Source: an uncultured Prevotellaceae bacterium
GTDB taxonomy: Bacteria; Bacteroidota; Bacteroidia; Bacteroidales; Bacteroidaceae
Assembly: GCA_900315095.1 (NCBI GenBank)
Contig: OMXS01000008.1
Location: 51,722-115,721, forward strand
DNA: 64,000 nt
Direction: 5' to 3'
Position numbers and translations under genes: made by a program. A model generated the notes under the pieces. The model was not told the DNA's origin. It worked only from the letters and a program-made list of their open reading frames with translations, and searched no databases. Position 1 is the first letter of the stretch; each line of letters begins with the position of its first letter. This document shows, one piece after another, positions 29,601 to 36,858 of the stretch.

Positions 29601-29684
29601 ACCCCATATAGCAGCTCTCAGGATGTAGAAAGCGACTTGGAAAGGTCTGCGGACATTTCTGACGAGCAGAATGATGATGCGTAA
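26619..29684 (+). CDS. Transmembrane beta-propeller/AraC-type regulator without kinase domains
   Basis: A protein of 1021 residues that senses a glycan in the periplasm and carries its own DNA-binding domain. Order: signal-like N-terminus (MRTLLTALLLIVVTWTDA), two blades-rich halves of a reg_prop propeller (about 20-690; repeats such as NGFVWVSTIGGGIARYDG, IWVGTETDGISKL, LWVGTVEGGLNRR, LWIGTWGGGV), a Y_Y_Y domain (about 725-805), one membrane helix (about 815-833, WFWSAMILLLAVAGAYLYKRR), a charged linker, and an AraC HTH (about 885-985, VTELCGALGMSRTLLSRKL and IAEIAFSVGFNDPKYFTRCF). The histidine kinase and receiver of hybrid two-component regulators are missing. ATG at 26619 is chosen since the frame upstream has only a TTG. 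It probably controls the adjacent SusC/SusD-GH43 locus. Confidence 0.9.
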   Translation: MRTLLTALLLIVVTWTDAADNLLDKYILNRMDMRSGMPSNNVSDIFADSNGFVWVSTIGGGIARYDGYTFFSPMTYNMGFSPMSNSCLNMTEDKFKRLWISYEEGTDVVALNTMQKVTPRGDERLDSVLRMPSVRVLSDSKGAMWLVARAYIYYIEFDSGGNIARMLDMPYRSNTPSVRLRDVDGNGKVWAAIDGGLYELWAENGRLVKREVDKMLQPLYGYYITDFMRRGNSTWVATDHGLFRLNNQTREMTHYTHSADVTSLSHDFVSCLALSDEGTLMAGTLGGVNFFCERDGSFEHWDTGTPGLPLSSDFVSNIMVANGQIWVGTETDGISKLMPRELLTHSYSNSGAEGSLSPNAVNAIYAESNGTLWVGTVEGGLNRRAAGEQQFRHFTTSNSALTHNSVSMLEGDKYGRLWIGTWGGGVCSISTDNPQSVTPLQLDSTYERLTQHVGALKYDAINDALWIGSNDGVFLYNLKTQKMEEPFEGNRNTRGCIGAAIDREGYLWMGCISGARKIFLKKRDAKTGKFNCEYYFNRLDDPSSQMLEKISSFCETKSGDLWIGSSEYGLYKRERDNEGKDVFRRFTVQQGLANNSVKGIAEDKDGMLWVTTNNGLSKLNPQTGVITSYGESDGLLCQQFYWNSAVCSADGAVIYLGSTRGLIELLGMNVNQVKRNNLSFTRVTIDNQEVIADGRNLDEDITVARRLRLRAGDKTLNVEFSALNYGNERTGTYKCRLTGFENEWTQLQRGEHSVRYTNLPSGDYKLEVAYIADNGSPEDAMISLDISVSTFFWRTPWFWSAMILLLAVAGAYLYKRRIALLKKREERRLMEPIEKVFRESENPEELQTRIQDILHIQRRLKESSTKTADVDEQRTIANTRPFMEQVMEALEANYNNSEFGVTELCGALGMSRTLLSRKLNAEVGVPASQFIRDYRLDIAKRLLQSKGSQRNIAEIAFSVGFNDPKYFTRCFTKKFGVSPSGVASEEDNIDNSDKTPYSSSQDVESDLERSADISDEQNDDA

Positions 29685-29785
29685 GATTGGCAGAGGTGTC
29701 AGGAAATAAGGTTGCGTTGATGCACAGCAAAGTCGCAAAAAGACACCAAAGATGTTAAAATAGTGGGTATTTTACACTATTAAAG

Positions 29786-29819
29786 CATTTTGTCCACCTA
29801 TTATTTCGTTTTGTCCACC
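29786..29819 (+). promoter_or_regulatory. Tandem direct repeat, likely activator site of the second SusC operon
   Basis: Two near-identical 13-mers, CATTTTGTCCACC (29786-29798) and CGTTTTGTCCACC (29807-29819), start 21 bp apart, two helical turns. They end 21 bp before the -7 box, the place where AraC-type HTH proteins of glycan loci usually bind. Confidence 0.7.
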
Positions 29820-29840
29820 CTGCATGTTAACCTTTTGTAC

Positions 29841-29848
29841 TAAATTTG
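29841..29848 (+). promoter_or_regulatory. -7 promoter box of the second SusC operon
   Basis: TAAATTTG, matching TAnnTTTG, 72 bases upstream of the susC-type ATG. Confidence 0.65.
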
Positions 29849-29920
29849 CCAGCGAAACTAGTCACTAAAATAAAAACCTAAAAACTTTAACGATAATATT
29901 AACCTAAAAACAATTAACAA

Positions 29921-32900
29921 ATGAGAAAACAATTATTATTCTCTTTGATGTTGTGCCTTGGGGCAACAGGAGGACTCTCTCTTTGTCCTACTCCAGCCTT
30001 GGCGGCGGTGACTCAGCAGACCATTAAGGTGACGGGTCAGGTTGTTGACCAAGACGGCGAGCCTCTTATCGGTGCAACAGTCAGAGTGAAGGGCTCTCAG
30101 ACGGGAAGTGTTACCGACTTTGACGGTAACTTTGCCATTGACGCTCCTGCTAATGCTACGCTCGTAGTAAGTTATGTGGGCTACAAAGACCGTGAGATTG
30201 CAGTCAACGGTCGTGCCATTATCGAGACTATTCAGTTGGAATCAGACTCTCAGATTCTTGAACAAGTGGTAGTTGTTGGTTACGGTACACAGAAGAAGGC
30301 CGACCTTACGGGTTCTGTGTCTATCGTCAACGCTGAAGAGATGAAGCGTGTTTCTAACTCCAACATCTCTACAATGCTGGAAGGTAAGGTTGCCGGCGTG
30401 CAGATTACCTCCGACGGTCAGCCGGGTGCCGACCCTGCCGTACGTATCCGCGGTATCGGCTCGTTCGGAAGCACGGCGCCTTTGTATGTTATCGACGGTG
30501 TGCCTATGGGTACCACTATTCGTGACTTCTCTCCTAACGACATTGAGACCATTCAGGTGTTGAAAGACGCTTCGGCTGGTGCCATCTACGGTTCTCGTGC
30601 TGCCAACGGTGTGGTAATTATCACAACCAAAGGCGGTAAGAAAGAACAGCCTCTAAAGGTGGATTATAAGGGCTACTTCGGTGCCGACTGGATTCCAAGC
30701 AGCACTTACGACCTGATGGACGCCAACCAGTATAGTGAATATCTGGCTACTGCATGCCTGAATTCTGGCACTCCTATTCCTGGCGGTTATGTCAAGAACC
30801 CCGAGACAGGCAAGTATCAGTTCATCGACGACACTAATACCGACTGGTTTAAAGAGGTATTCAAGACAGGTATCCGTCAGAACCACAACATCAATCTGAG
30901 TGGTGGCGGTGCACATAATACTTATAATGTAGGTCTTGACTACTTCCAGCAGAAAGGTACTCTGGAAGGTGCTGGTCCTAACTACAAGCGTTTCACAGCC
31001 CGTGTGAACAATACGATGGACACCAAGTTCATCAACTTCCGTACCAGTCTGGTGTACTCTCACTCCAGCCAGGACGGTATGGGTCTTTCTAATGCCAACG
31101 AGTATGTACAGGGCTTGTATGGTGACGTTACCAACGTGCTGCGCGGTACATTGCTGATGCAGCCGACCATCAAGGCATACGATGAGTCTACATGGTATCT
31201 GGATGATAAGGTAAGTTCTGCAAGGAATTTCTCATACGACGCATACGGATATGGTGTCTACTATGATGACCTTCATGGTGACATCTCGGCTTCTAACCCC
31301 TTGCTGGTTAACAACTTGCTGACTCGTAACACTATCGTTGACCGCGTTGTCGGCACAGGTTCTGCTGATGTTGACTTGCTGAAGATGATTGGTGTGGAAA
31401 ACAAGAGCCACAAACTGAACTACAAACTGAATCTTTCTTACAGCAAGACGGTTGCACAGGATAAGACTTGGGTTTCTGCATGGATTCAGAGCCGCCGCGT
31501 TTATCTTGACAAGAGCAACGAGCGCCTGTCAAAGGACAAGCGTACCTATTCTGACTTCCTGGTTGAGAACACTCTGACTTGGGACGGAAACTTCGGCCTG
31601 CACCATATTAATCTCCTGGGCGGTATCACCTATGAAGAGGAGAATACCGATGAACTGCACGGATGGGGCATGAATCTTCCTGAACCATATTTCCTGCAGT
31701 TGCAGAATGCTGAGACTCGCGATGCCAGCTCGTATGAGTACAAGCACGCCCTCACTTCTTTCATCGGCCGTTTGATTTATGACTACGACGCTAAGTATCT
31801 GTTCTCGTTCATCCTCCGTCGTGACGGCAGTTCTCGTCTGACCAAGAACATCCGCTGGGGTACATTCCCTTCGGTTTCTGTAGGATGGCGTTTCGATAAG
31901 GAAAGTTTCTTCCCCATCGACCGTAATATCGTAAACATGTTCAAGGTGCGTGCCAGCTACGGTGAACTCGGTAACGAGAACATCGGTGAATATGCTTATC
32001 AGGCAACGATGCGCCGCGGTTACATGACCTATAGTTTCGGCAACAATCCTGTAGTAGGTTCTTCTATCGAGGAGTTTGTGAACAGCAATATCGCGTGGGA
32101 GAAGAAGAAGACCACGAACGTAGGTATCGACCTCGCTATGTGGAACAACCGCTTGGAGTTTACTGCCGAGTGGTATATGAACAAGTCAACAGAACTGCTC
32201 TACGGCGTGCCCGTTCCCGCTAACGCAGGTGTTGCCAATACCAGCGTGACGATGAACGCCGCCTCTATGCAGAACAGCGGTTTCGAGTTCTCGGCAACTT
32301 ATCGTAACCGTGACCACGCTCTGAAATGGCAGGTATCAGCCAACCTGAGCACCCTGAAGAACAAGGTGAACTCTCTCGGTTTCGGTACAGAGTCATACAT
32401 CACGGGCGACTATGCTACATTCATAGGCCAGGAGGTGGGTCAGTTCTACGGTTGGGTTTACGAGGGTATCGCTCGTACACAGGCCGACCTTGACGACCAC
32501 GCTTCTCAGCCAGGCGCTGTTATCGGCGACTGCCTCTATAAAGATGTTAACAACGACGGCGTTGTCAATGCCGACGACCGTGTGGTGCTCGGTAGCGGTC
32601 TGCCAAAGGTGAGCTACGGTCTCAGCGCTCATTTGGAATACAAGAACTTTGACTTAAGCATCTCTACCTTCGGTGCTTTGAACTATCATGTTTCTGATGG
32701 TATCTACAACGGTCTGACCTCTTGCTACGGCTATTCTAATAAAGACGTAGGCATGCTCGAGGCAAATCGTTACTCTGCTGACGGACTGACTTACATCTCA
32801 AGCACTCCGAGAACATACATCTCTGCTAACGGTGAGGGATGGAATGACTACTTCAGCGACCGCAAGATACAGAATGCTGCTTATTGGAAGATTGCCAACA

Positions 32901-33109
32901 TCGAGTTGGGTTACAACTTCCCAGACAAGTGGTTCAAAGGCGTTGTCTCTGGTGTCCGTGCATACGTTTCTGCACAGAATCTCTATACTTTCACAAAGTA
33001 TAAGGGATATAATGTCGACTATGCTGGCGGTACGTTTACTCCTGGTTTCAACTGGTGTTCTTATCCAAGTGCACGCAGCATCATGGGTGGTATTCTTTTC
33101 TCATTCTAA
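29921..33109 (+). CDS. SusC/RagA-type TonB-dependent transporter (second locus)
   Basis: A 1062-residue outer-membrane transporter. Signal peptide to about residue 28 (LCPTPALAA), CarboxypepD-regulatory-like domain (about 35-120, VTGQVVDQDGEPLIGATV), signature QVVVVGYGTQKK, plug (about 125-245, APLYVIDGVPMGT and AGAIYGSRAANGVVIITTK), then the barrel ending MGGILFSF. It heads an operon with susD-type, repeated-domain lipoprotein and GH43 genes. The GH43 neighbours suggest arabinan or arabinose-containing oligosaccharides as cargo (inference). Confidence 0.95.
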   Translation: MRKQLLFSLMLCLGATGGLSLCPTPALAAVTQQTIKVTGQVVDQDGEPLIGATVRVKGSQTGSVTDFDGNFAIDAPANATLVVSYVGYKDREIAVNGRAIIETIQLESDSQILEQVVVVGYGTQKKADLTGSVSIVNAEEMKRVSNSNISTMLEGKVAGVQITSDGQPGADPAVRIRGIGSFGSTAPLYVIDGVPMGTTIRDFSPNDIETIQVLKDASAGAIYGSRAANGVVIITTKGGKKEQPLKVDYKGYFGADWIPSSTYDLMDANQYSEYLATACLNSGTPIPGGYVKNPETGKYQFIDDTNTDWFKEVFKTGIRQNHNINLSGGGAHNTYNVGLDYFQQKGTLEGAGPNYKRFTARVNNTMDTKFINFRTSLVYSHSSQDGMGLSNANEYVQGLYGDVTNVLRGTLLMQPTIKAYDESTWYLDDKVSSARNFSYDAYGYGVYYDDLHGDISASNPLLVNNLLTRNTIVDRVVGTGSADVDLLKMIGVENKSHKLNYKLNLSYSKTVAQDKTWVSAWIQSRRVYLDKSNERLSKDKRTYSDFLVENTLTWDGNFGLHHINLLGGITYEEENTDELHGWGMNLPEPYFLQLQNAETRDASSYEYKHALTSFIGRLIYDYDAKYLFSFILRRDGSSRLTKNIRWGTFPSVSVGWRFDKESFFPIDRNIVNMFKVRASYGELGNENIGEYAYQATMRRGYMTYSFGNNPVVGSSIEEFVNSNIAWEKKKTTNVGIDLAMWNNRLEFTAEWYMNKSTELLYGVPVPANAGVANTSVTMNAASMQNSGFEFSATYRNRDHALKWQVSANLSTLKNKVNSLGFGTESYITGDYATFIGQEVGQFYGWVYEGIARTQADLDDHASQPGAVIGDCLYKDVNNDGVVNADDRVVLGSGLPKVSYGLSAHLEYKNFDLSISTFGALNYHVSDGIYNGLTSCYGYSNKDVGMLEANRYSADGLTYISSTPRTYISANGEGWNDYFSDRKIQNAAYWKIANIELGYNFPDKWFKGVVSGVRAYVSAQNLYTFTKYKGYNVDYAGGTFTPGFNWCSYPSARSIMGGILFSF

Positions 33110-33113
33110 TAAT

Positions 33114-33121
33114 AAAGGAGG
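33114..33121 (+). promoter_or_regulatory. Unusually strong Shine-Dalgarno site
   Basis: AAAGGAGG stands 8 bases before the susD-type ATG at 33130. Most genes in this window have no such site. It also decides the start, since the frame is open upstream into the susC end. Confidence 0.7.
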
Positions 33122-33129
33122 TAATTATT

Positions 33130-34923
33130 ATGAAACTACATAAAATTTCACTTGCCCTGATGTTGGGCTTCTGCATGCTGACATCATGTAGCGATAAGTT
33201 GGAGGTGACTAACCCCAACCAGCCTACAACAGGCACTTTCGGCAATACTGTTGATGACTTAGAGGAGGCAGTGATTGCTTGCTATCACCACATCCGTATG
33301 GAGGGTACTTTTGCCCGTGTGGGATACACTCTCGACGCTGTTCGCGGTGACGAGGTTTGGAACTCTGCTCAGGGATGGGGTTATTATCTGGCTGATAAGC
33401 TGAGCCCATCAACAACTGACGAGATATATGCTCTCTGGTCTTGGCGTGACTGGTATTATGTAATTAATATCTGCAACTTCGTTATTACAAAATGTAATGA
33501 GGAGGCAAGTCTTTCAACTGCCAAGCAGCGCATCAAGGGACAGGCTCTCTTTATCCGCGGTCTTGCATACTATAATCTGGCAGGATACTATCAGAACCCG
33601 GCTTTGATTCTGGACTATAACGAGTATTCTTCACTCGACGGTCTTTATGCTTCTAATGTTACTGAGGGCGATGCATCTGCATTCGAGCAGTATGACCGCG
33701 TTATGGACCAGGTGGAGGCAGACTTCGCTGAAGCGTTGTCGTTGCTCCCTTCTAAGACTGAAGGCGGCGAATGGGCAAAGGGCCGTGCCACGAAAGGTGC
33801 TGCAGCAGGTTTCTATGCTCGTGCTTTGATGCAGCGTCATAAGTATAGCGAAGCTCTTCCGTTGCTGGAGAGAATCATCAACAAGGAGTTCGGCGAGTAT
33901 AAACTGATGAGCAATTACGGCGACAACTTCCGTGAGGGTAGTGCTTACGAGAACAACGCCGAGAGTCTTTTCGAGGTGCAGTTCCTGGATTACGGCTCAC
34001 AGGGTCCTGACGATGAGTGGACACCTGTAAACATCAGCAAGAACGCTTCTCAGGGTCATGCTGTAGAGAGTAACTTCGGTCCTGGCGATTTCGGTGGCTG
34101 GGCAGACCTTTCTGCTGCTCCTTGGCTCTATCACCTCTTCGTAGATGGCGACAAGACGAAGAACGGTCGTCTTGACCCACGTCTCTATTGGACTATCGGC
34201 ACTTATGAGGCTGACTGGGATACATATAAGAGCGAACTCGGAACATTGGGCAATGTATGCTATAATACAACAATGACTGAAGACGCTCCCGTTGTGACAA
34301 ACAACAATAATGGCGGTCTGCCTATCGCTAAGTGGACCAACATGCGTACTGGTCTTTACAGCACCGTTGTTGTAGGTCTGAAGTGCGGTATCAACCTCCG
34401 ACTGATGCGTTACTCTGATGTACTGTTGCGTGCCGCTGAGTGTGAGAATGAGATTAATGGTCCTACACAGCGCGCTATCAACTGGATTAACGAGGTGCGT
34501 CAGCGTGCTCAACTGAACGATTTGTCATTGGCCGACTTCGATACAAAGGATAAACTCTTCGAGCAGATTGCAAATGTTGAACGTCCAAAGGAGTTCGGCT
34601 GCGAGTATGGTCGTGGACTCGACCTGCAGCGCTGGGGATTCTTCTATGACAGCAAGCGTATGGACCAGATGAAGCAGCATAGCGCATACAAACTCTCTAC
34701 CGATAAGTCAACGGTGAAAAACGCTGTTAAATATGGCGACTCAGGCGTGGAGTGTTCTTTCTCTACCTATCTGAATGGTCATGAATACTATCCTATCTGG
34801 CAGACAACTCTGAACAACAATCCTAATCTTGTAGGAAACTCTGCAAATGAGACGGTAGACAACTCATTCTATTTCTCTCAGAAGGGTTGGACAATACATC
34901 CTGTTGTAGATTTGAGCAAATAA
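33130..34923 (+). CDS. SusD/RagB-type glycan-binding lipoprotein (second locus)
   Basis: A 597-residue surface lipoprotein (MKLHKISLALMLGFCMLTSC, lipobox MLTSC). It has the SusD start 'VTNPNQPTTGTFGNTVDDLEEAVIACYHHIR', the TPR-like helical core (KGQALFIRGLAYYNLAGYYQ) and the typical late motifs (LRLMRYSDVLLRAAECENE and RRPKE-like 'VERPKEFGCEYGRGLDLQRW'). Twenty bp after the susC-type gene. It pairs with it as the substrate-capturing lid; the glycan is inferred only from the GH43 neighbours. Confidence 0.95.
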   Translation: MKLHKISLALMLGFCMLTSCSDKLEVTNPNQPTTGTFGNTVDDLEEAVIACYHHIRMEGTFARVGYTLDAVRGDEVWNSAQGWGYYLADKLSPSTTDEIYALWSWRDWYYVINICNFVITKCNEEASLSTAKQRIKGQALFIRGLAYYNLAGYYQNPALILDYNEYSSLDGLYASNVTEGDASAFEQYDRVMDQVEADFAEALSLLPSKTEGGEWAKGRATKGAAAGFYARALMQRHKYSEALPLLERIINKEFGEYKLMSNYGDNFREGSAYENNAESLFEVQFLDYGSQGPDDEWTPVNISKNASQGHAVESNFGPGDFGGWADLSAAPWLYHLFVDGDKTKNGRLDPRLYWTIGTYEADWDTYKSELGTLGNVCYNTTMTEDAPVVTNNNNGGLPIAKWTNMRTGLYSTVVVGLKCGINLRLMRYSDVLLRAAECENEINGPTQRAINWINEVRQRAQLNDLSLADFDTKDKLFEQIANVERPKEFGCEYGRGLDLQRWGFFYDSKRMDQMKQHSAYKLSTDKSTVKNAVKYGDSGVECSFSTYLNGHEYYPIWQTTLNNNPNLVGNSANETVDNSFYFSQKGWTIHPVVDLSK

Positions 34924-34951
34924 GATTTAAAACGAAATAAAGATTATAATT

Positions 34952-36838
34952 ATGAAATATCTCAATAAATTAGCATCCGTCTTCTTTATAGCAATGCTTG
35001 GCATGCTGACGATGACGAGTTGTGAGGGTGGAGACCTTTATGACATAGGTTCTCCTGAATGGCTCTCAGAGATGGGTGGCGGCGAAGAGGATGATTCAAA
35101 CATTATCACTGTTGTGCCCAATCCTACAACGCTGGGAAATACAGATAACACTACACCTTGGTGGACTGTTTTCACCGATGATATCAAGGCTGAACCAGGT
35201 AAGACATATCAGGTACAGTTCCTTAACTATGGTAGCGGAACGAGCAACTGGCTCAACTACTTGCTCGTCCTTCGTAACGAGGCTAAGGACTTTGAATATG
35301 CTGTGCTTCGTGCCGATAACTGGGGATGGGGTACTGGCTACACCGGAGAAGAAAGTGATGCTCACTTCATAAAGAAAATGGAGAGTGAGAACAGAGATTG
35401 GGGTGCTTGGGCAAAGGCGATGAGTCTTGCCAAGTGTACACTTACTCTTTATAATTATGGTGACGGCACTGCCGATGTCAAGGTTATAATGCTGGGTTCT
35501 GACAACCAGACATACACCCAGGAATATAACAACATCTCGGTGGATAAGGACAATCTTTACTTCTCTTTCACTTGCGAAGGAAGTCACCTTGAGTTCGGAA
35601 ATATTGATATAGAAGATAGTGAACCGACCGCTATGACTCTGAACGGTGTGCCAAGTGAAGTGGTGCTCGGAACAGAACTTAACGAGTTCTTGGCTACTGT
35701 TACTGCTACGGTAACTTTCGCAGAAGGCGTTACAAAGGAAATCCCTGCTTCTGAACTGCAGTTCGAGATTATCCCTGATTTCACGGAACTAGGACAGAAG
35801 ACGCTTGTTGTTGTCTATAACAAGACTTACATGGGCAATAATTGCAGCAAGCCTGTTATCGCTAGTAAGACCTTTAGCCTCGTGAAGGAACTCTCTGCGT
35901 TCACTCAGACCTATGTCGTTCCTACTCCAATCCTGTTGGGTGCAGAAGACAACTCTACGCCTTTCTGGGGCGCACATACTGAGAATATCAAGATAGCTCC
36001 GAAGGAGACGAAGGTGGCAACGTTCACTAACTATAGCTCATGTGCCGATAACTGGAACAACTTCTGTATCGTTCTCTGTAAGGAAAACAATGCTGAGTAT
36101 GCTGTTGTCCGTGCTGACAACTATGGCTGGGGTGACGGATATGGTGCTTGTACACCGACGATGGAGGCAGGTAGAGACTGGGATGCTTGGCGTTCGGCTA
36201 TGGATGGCGCTAAAGTGACAACCTATGTCACCAACAACGGTGACGGAACAGCTAACGTGAAGGCTGTGATGGTCGGCAACAATGGTGCTACATACACTCA
36301 GGAGTATAAGGGAATCAACACCGTTGATCCGGATAACTTCTACTTCCGCTTCACAGTTGACGGCTGCCATCTCGTATTCGACAAGGAGGTGGGTGCTTCT
36401 GACTGCTCTACGCCTTTCTGGGGAGCACACTCTCCTAACATCCAGGTTATCGGACATCAGGTATGTACTGTCAACTTCACGAATTACTCTTCATGCGTAA
36501 GCAACTGGAACAACTTCTGTATCGTTCTCTGTAAGGCAGACAATACTGAGTATGCTGTTGTCCGTGCTGACAACTATGGCTGGGGTGACGGCTATGGTGC
36601 TTGCACAGCGACGATGGAGGAAGGTCGAAACTGGGATGCGTGGCGTCCTGCGATGAATGGTGCTAAGGTTTCTGCACAGATTGTCAATAACGGTGATGGT
36701 ACCGCTGATATCAAGGTTGTGATGCATGGAACTGATGGAAACGACTATACTCAGGATTATATCGGCATTAACACTGTTGATCCTGATAACTTCTATTTCA
36801 ATTTCACCGTTGATGGTAGTTATCTGGTATTTGAATAA
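34952..36838 (+). CDS. Surface lipoprotein with three copies of an unassigned ~150-residue domain
   Basis: A 628-residue lipoprotein (lipobox LTMTSC). Copy 1 spans about 62-215 (NTDNTTPWWTVF ... LRADNWGWGTGY ... SHLEFGNID); an Ig-like region follows (about 222-318, MTLNGVPSEVVLGTELNEFL); copies 2 and 3 span about 330-478 and 480-628, each with DxSTPFWGAH, NYSSC..NWNNFCIVLCK, YAVVRADNYGWGDGYGAC and a last strand 'C/SYHLVFD'. I do not recognise a named family. The W- and Y-rich beta-strand pattern and its place where SusE-like proteins usually sit suggest a carbohydrate-binding module. Copies 2 and 3 are nearly identical even in DNA. Confidence 0.75.
   Translation: MKYLNKLASVFFIAMLGMLTMTSCEGGDLYDIGSPEWLSEMGGGEEDDSNIITVVPNPTTLGNTDNTTPWWTVFTDDIKAEPGKTYQVQFLNYGSGTSNWLNYLLVLRNEAKDFEYAVLRADNWGWGTGYTGEESDAHFIKKMESENRDWGAWAKAMSLAKCTLTLYNYGDGTADVKVIMLGSDNQTYTQEYNNISVDKDNLYFSFTCEGSHLEFGNIDIEDSEPTAMTLNGVPSEVVLGTELNEFLATVTATVTFAEGVTKEIPASELQFEIIPDFTELGQKTLVVVYNKTYMGNNCSKPVIASKTFSLVKELSAFTQTYVVPTPILLGAEDNSTPFWGAHTENIKIAPKETKVATFTNYSSCADNWNNFCIVLCKENNAEYAVVRADNYGWGDGYGACTPTMEAGRDWDAWRSAMDGAKVTTYVTNNGDGTANVKAVMVGNNGATYTQEYKGINTVDPDNFYFRFTVDGCHLVFDKEVGASDCSTPFWGAHSPNIQVIGHQVCTVNFTNYSSCVSNWNNFCIVLCKADNTEYAVVRADNYGWGDGYGACTATMEEGRNWDAWRPAMNGAKVSAQIVNNGDGTADIKVVMHGTDGNDYTQDYIGINTVDPDNFYFNFTVDGSYLVFE
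36050..36610 (+). repeat. Nearly identical tandem duplication within the lipoprotein gene
   Basis: About 36050-36152 and 36508-36610 agree at almost every base over 100 bp, including third codon positions (for example GTATGCTGTTGTCCGTGCTG in both), whereas copy 1 of the domain is diverged. This points to recent duplication or gene conversion. Confidence 0.75.
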
Positions 36839-36858
36839 TCATATAAAAGAATCGTATT

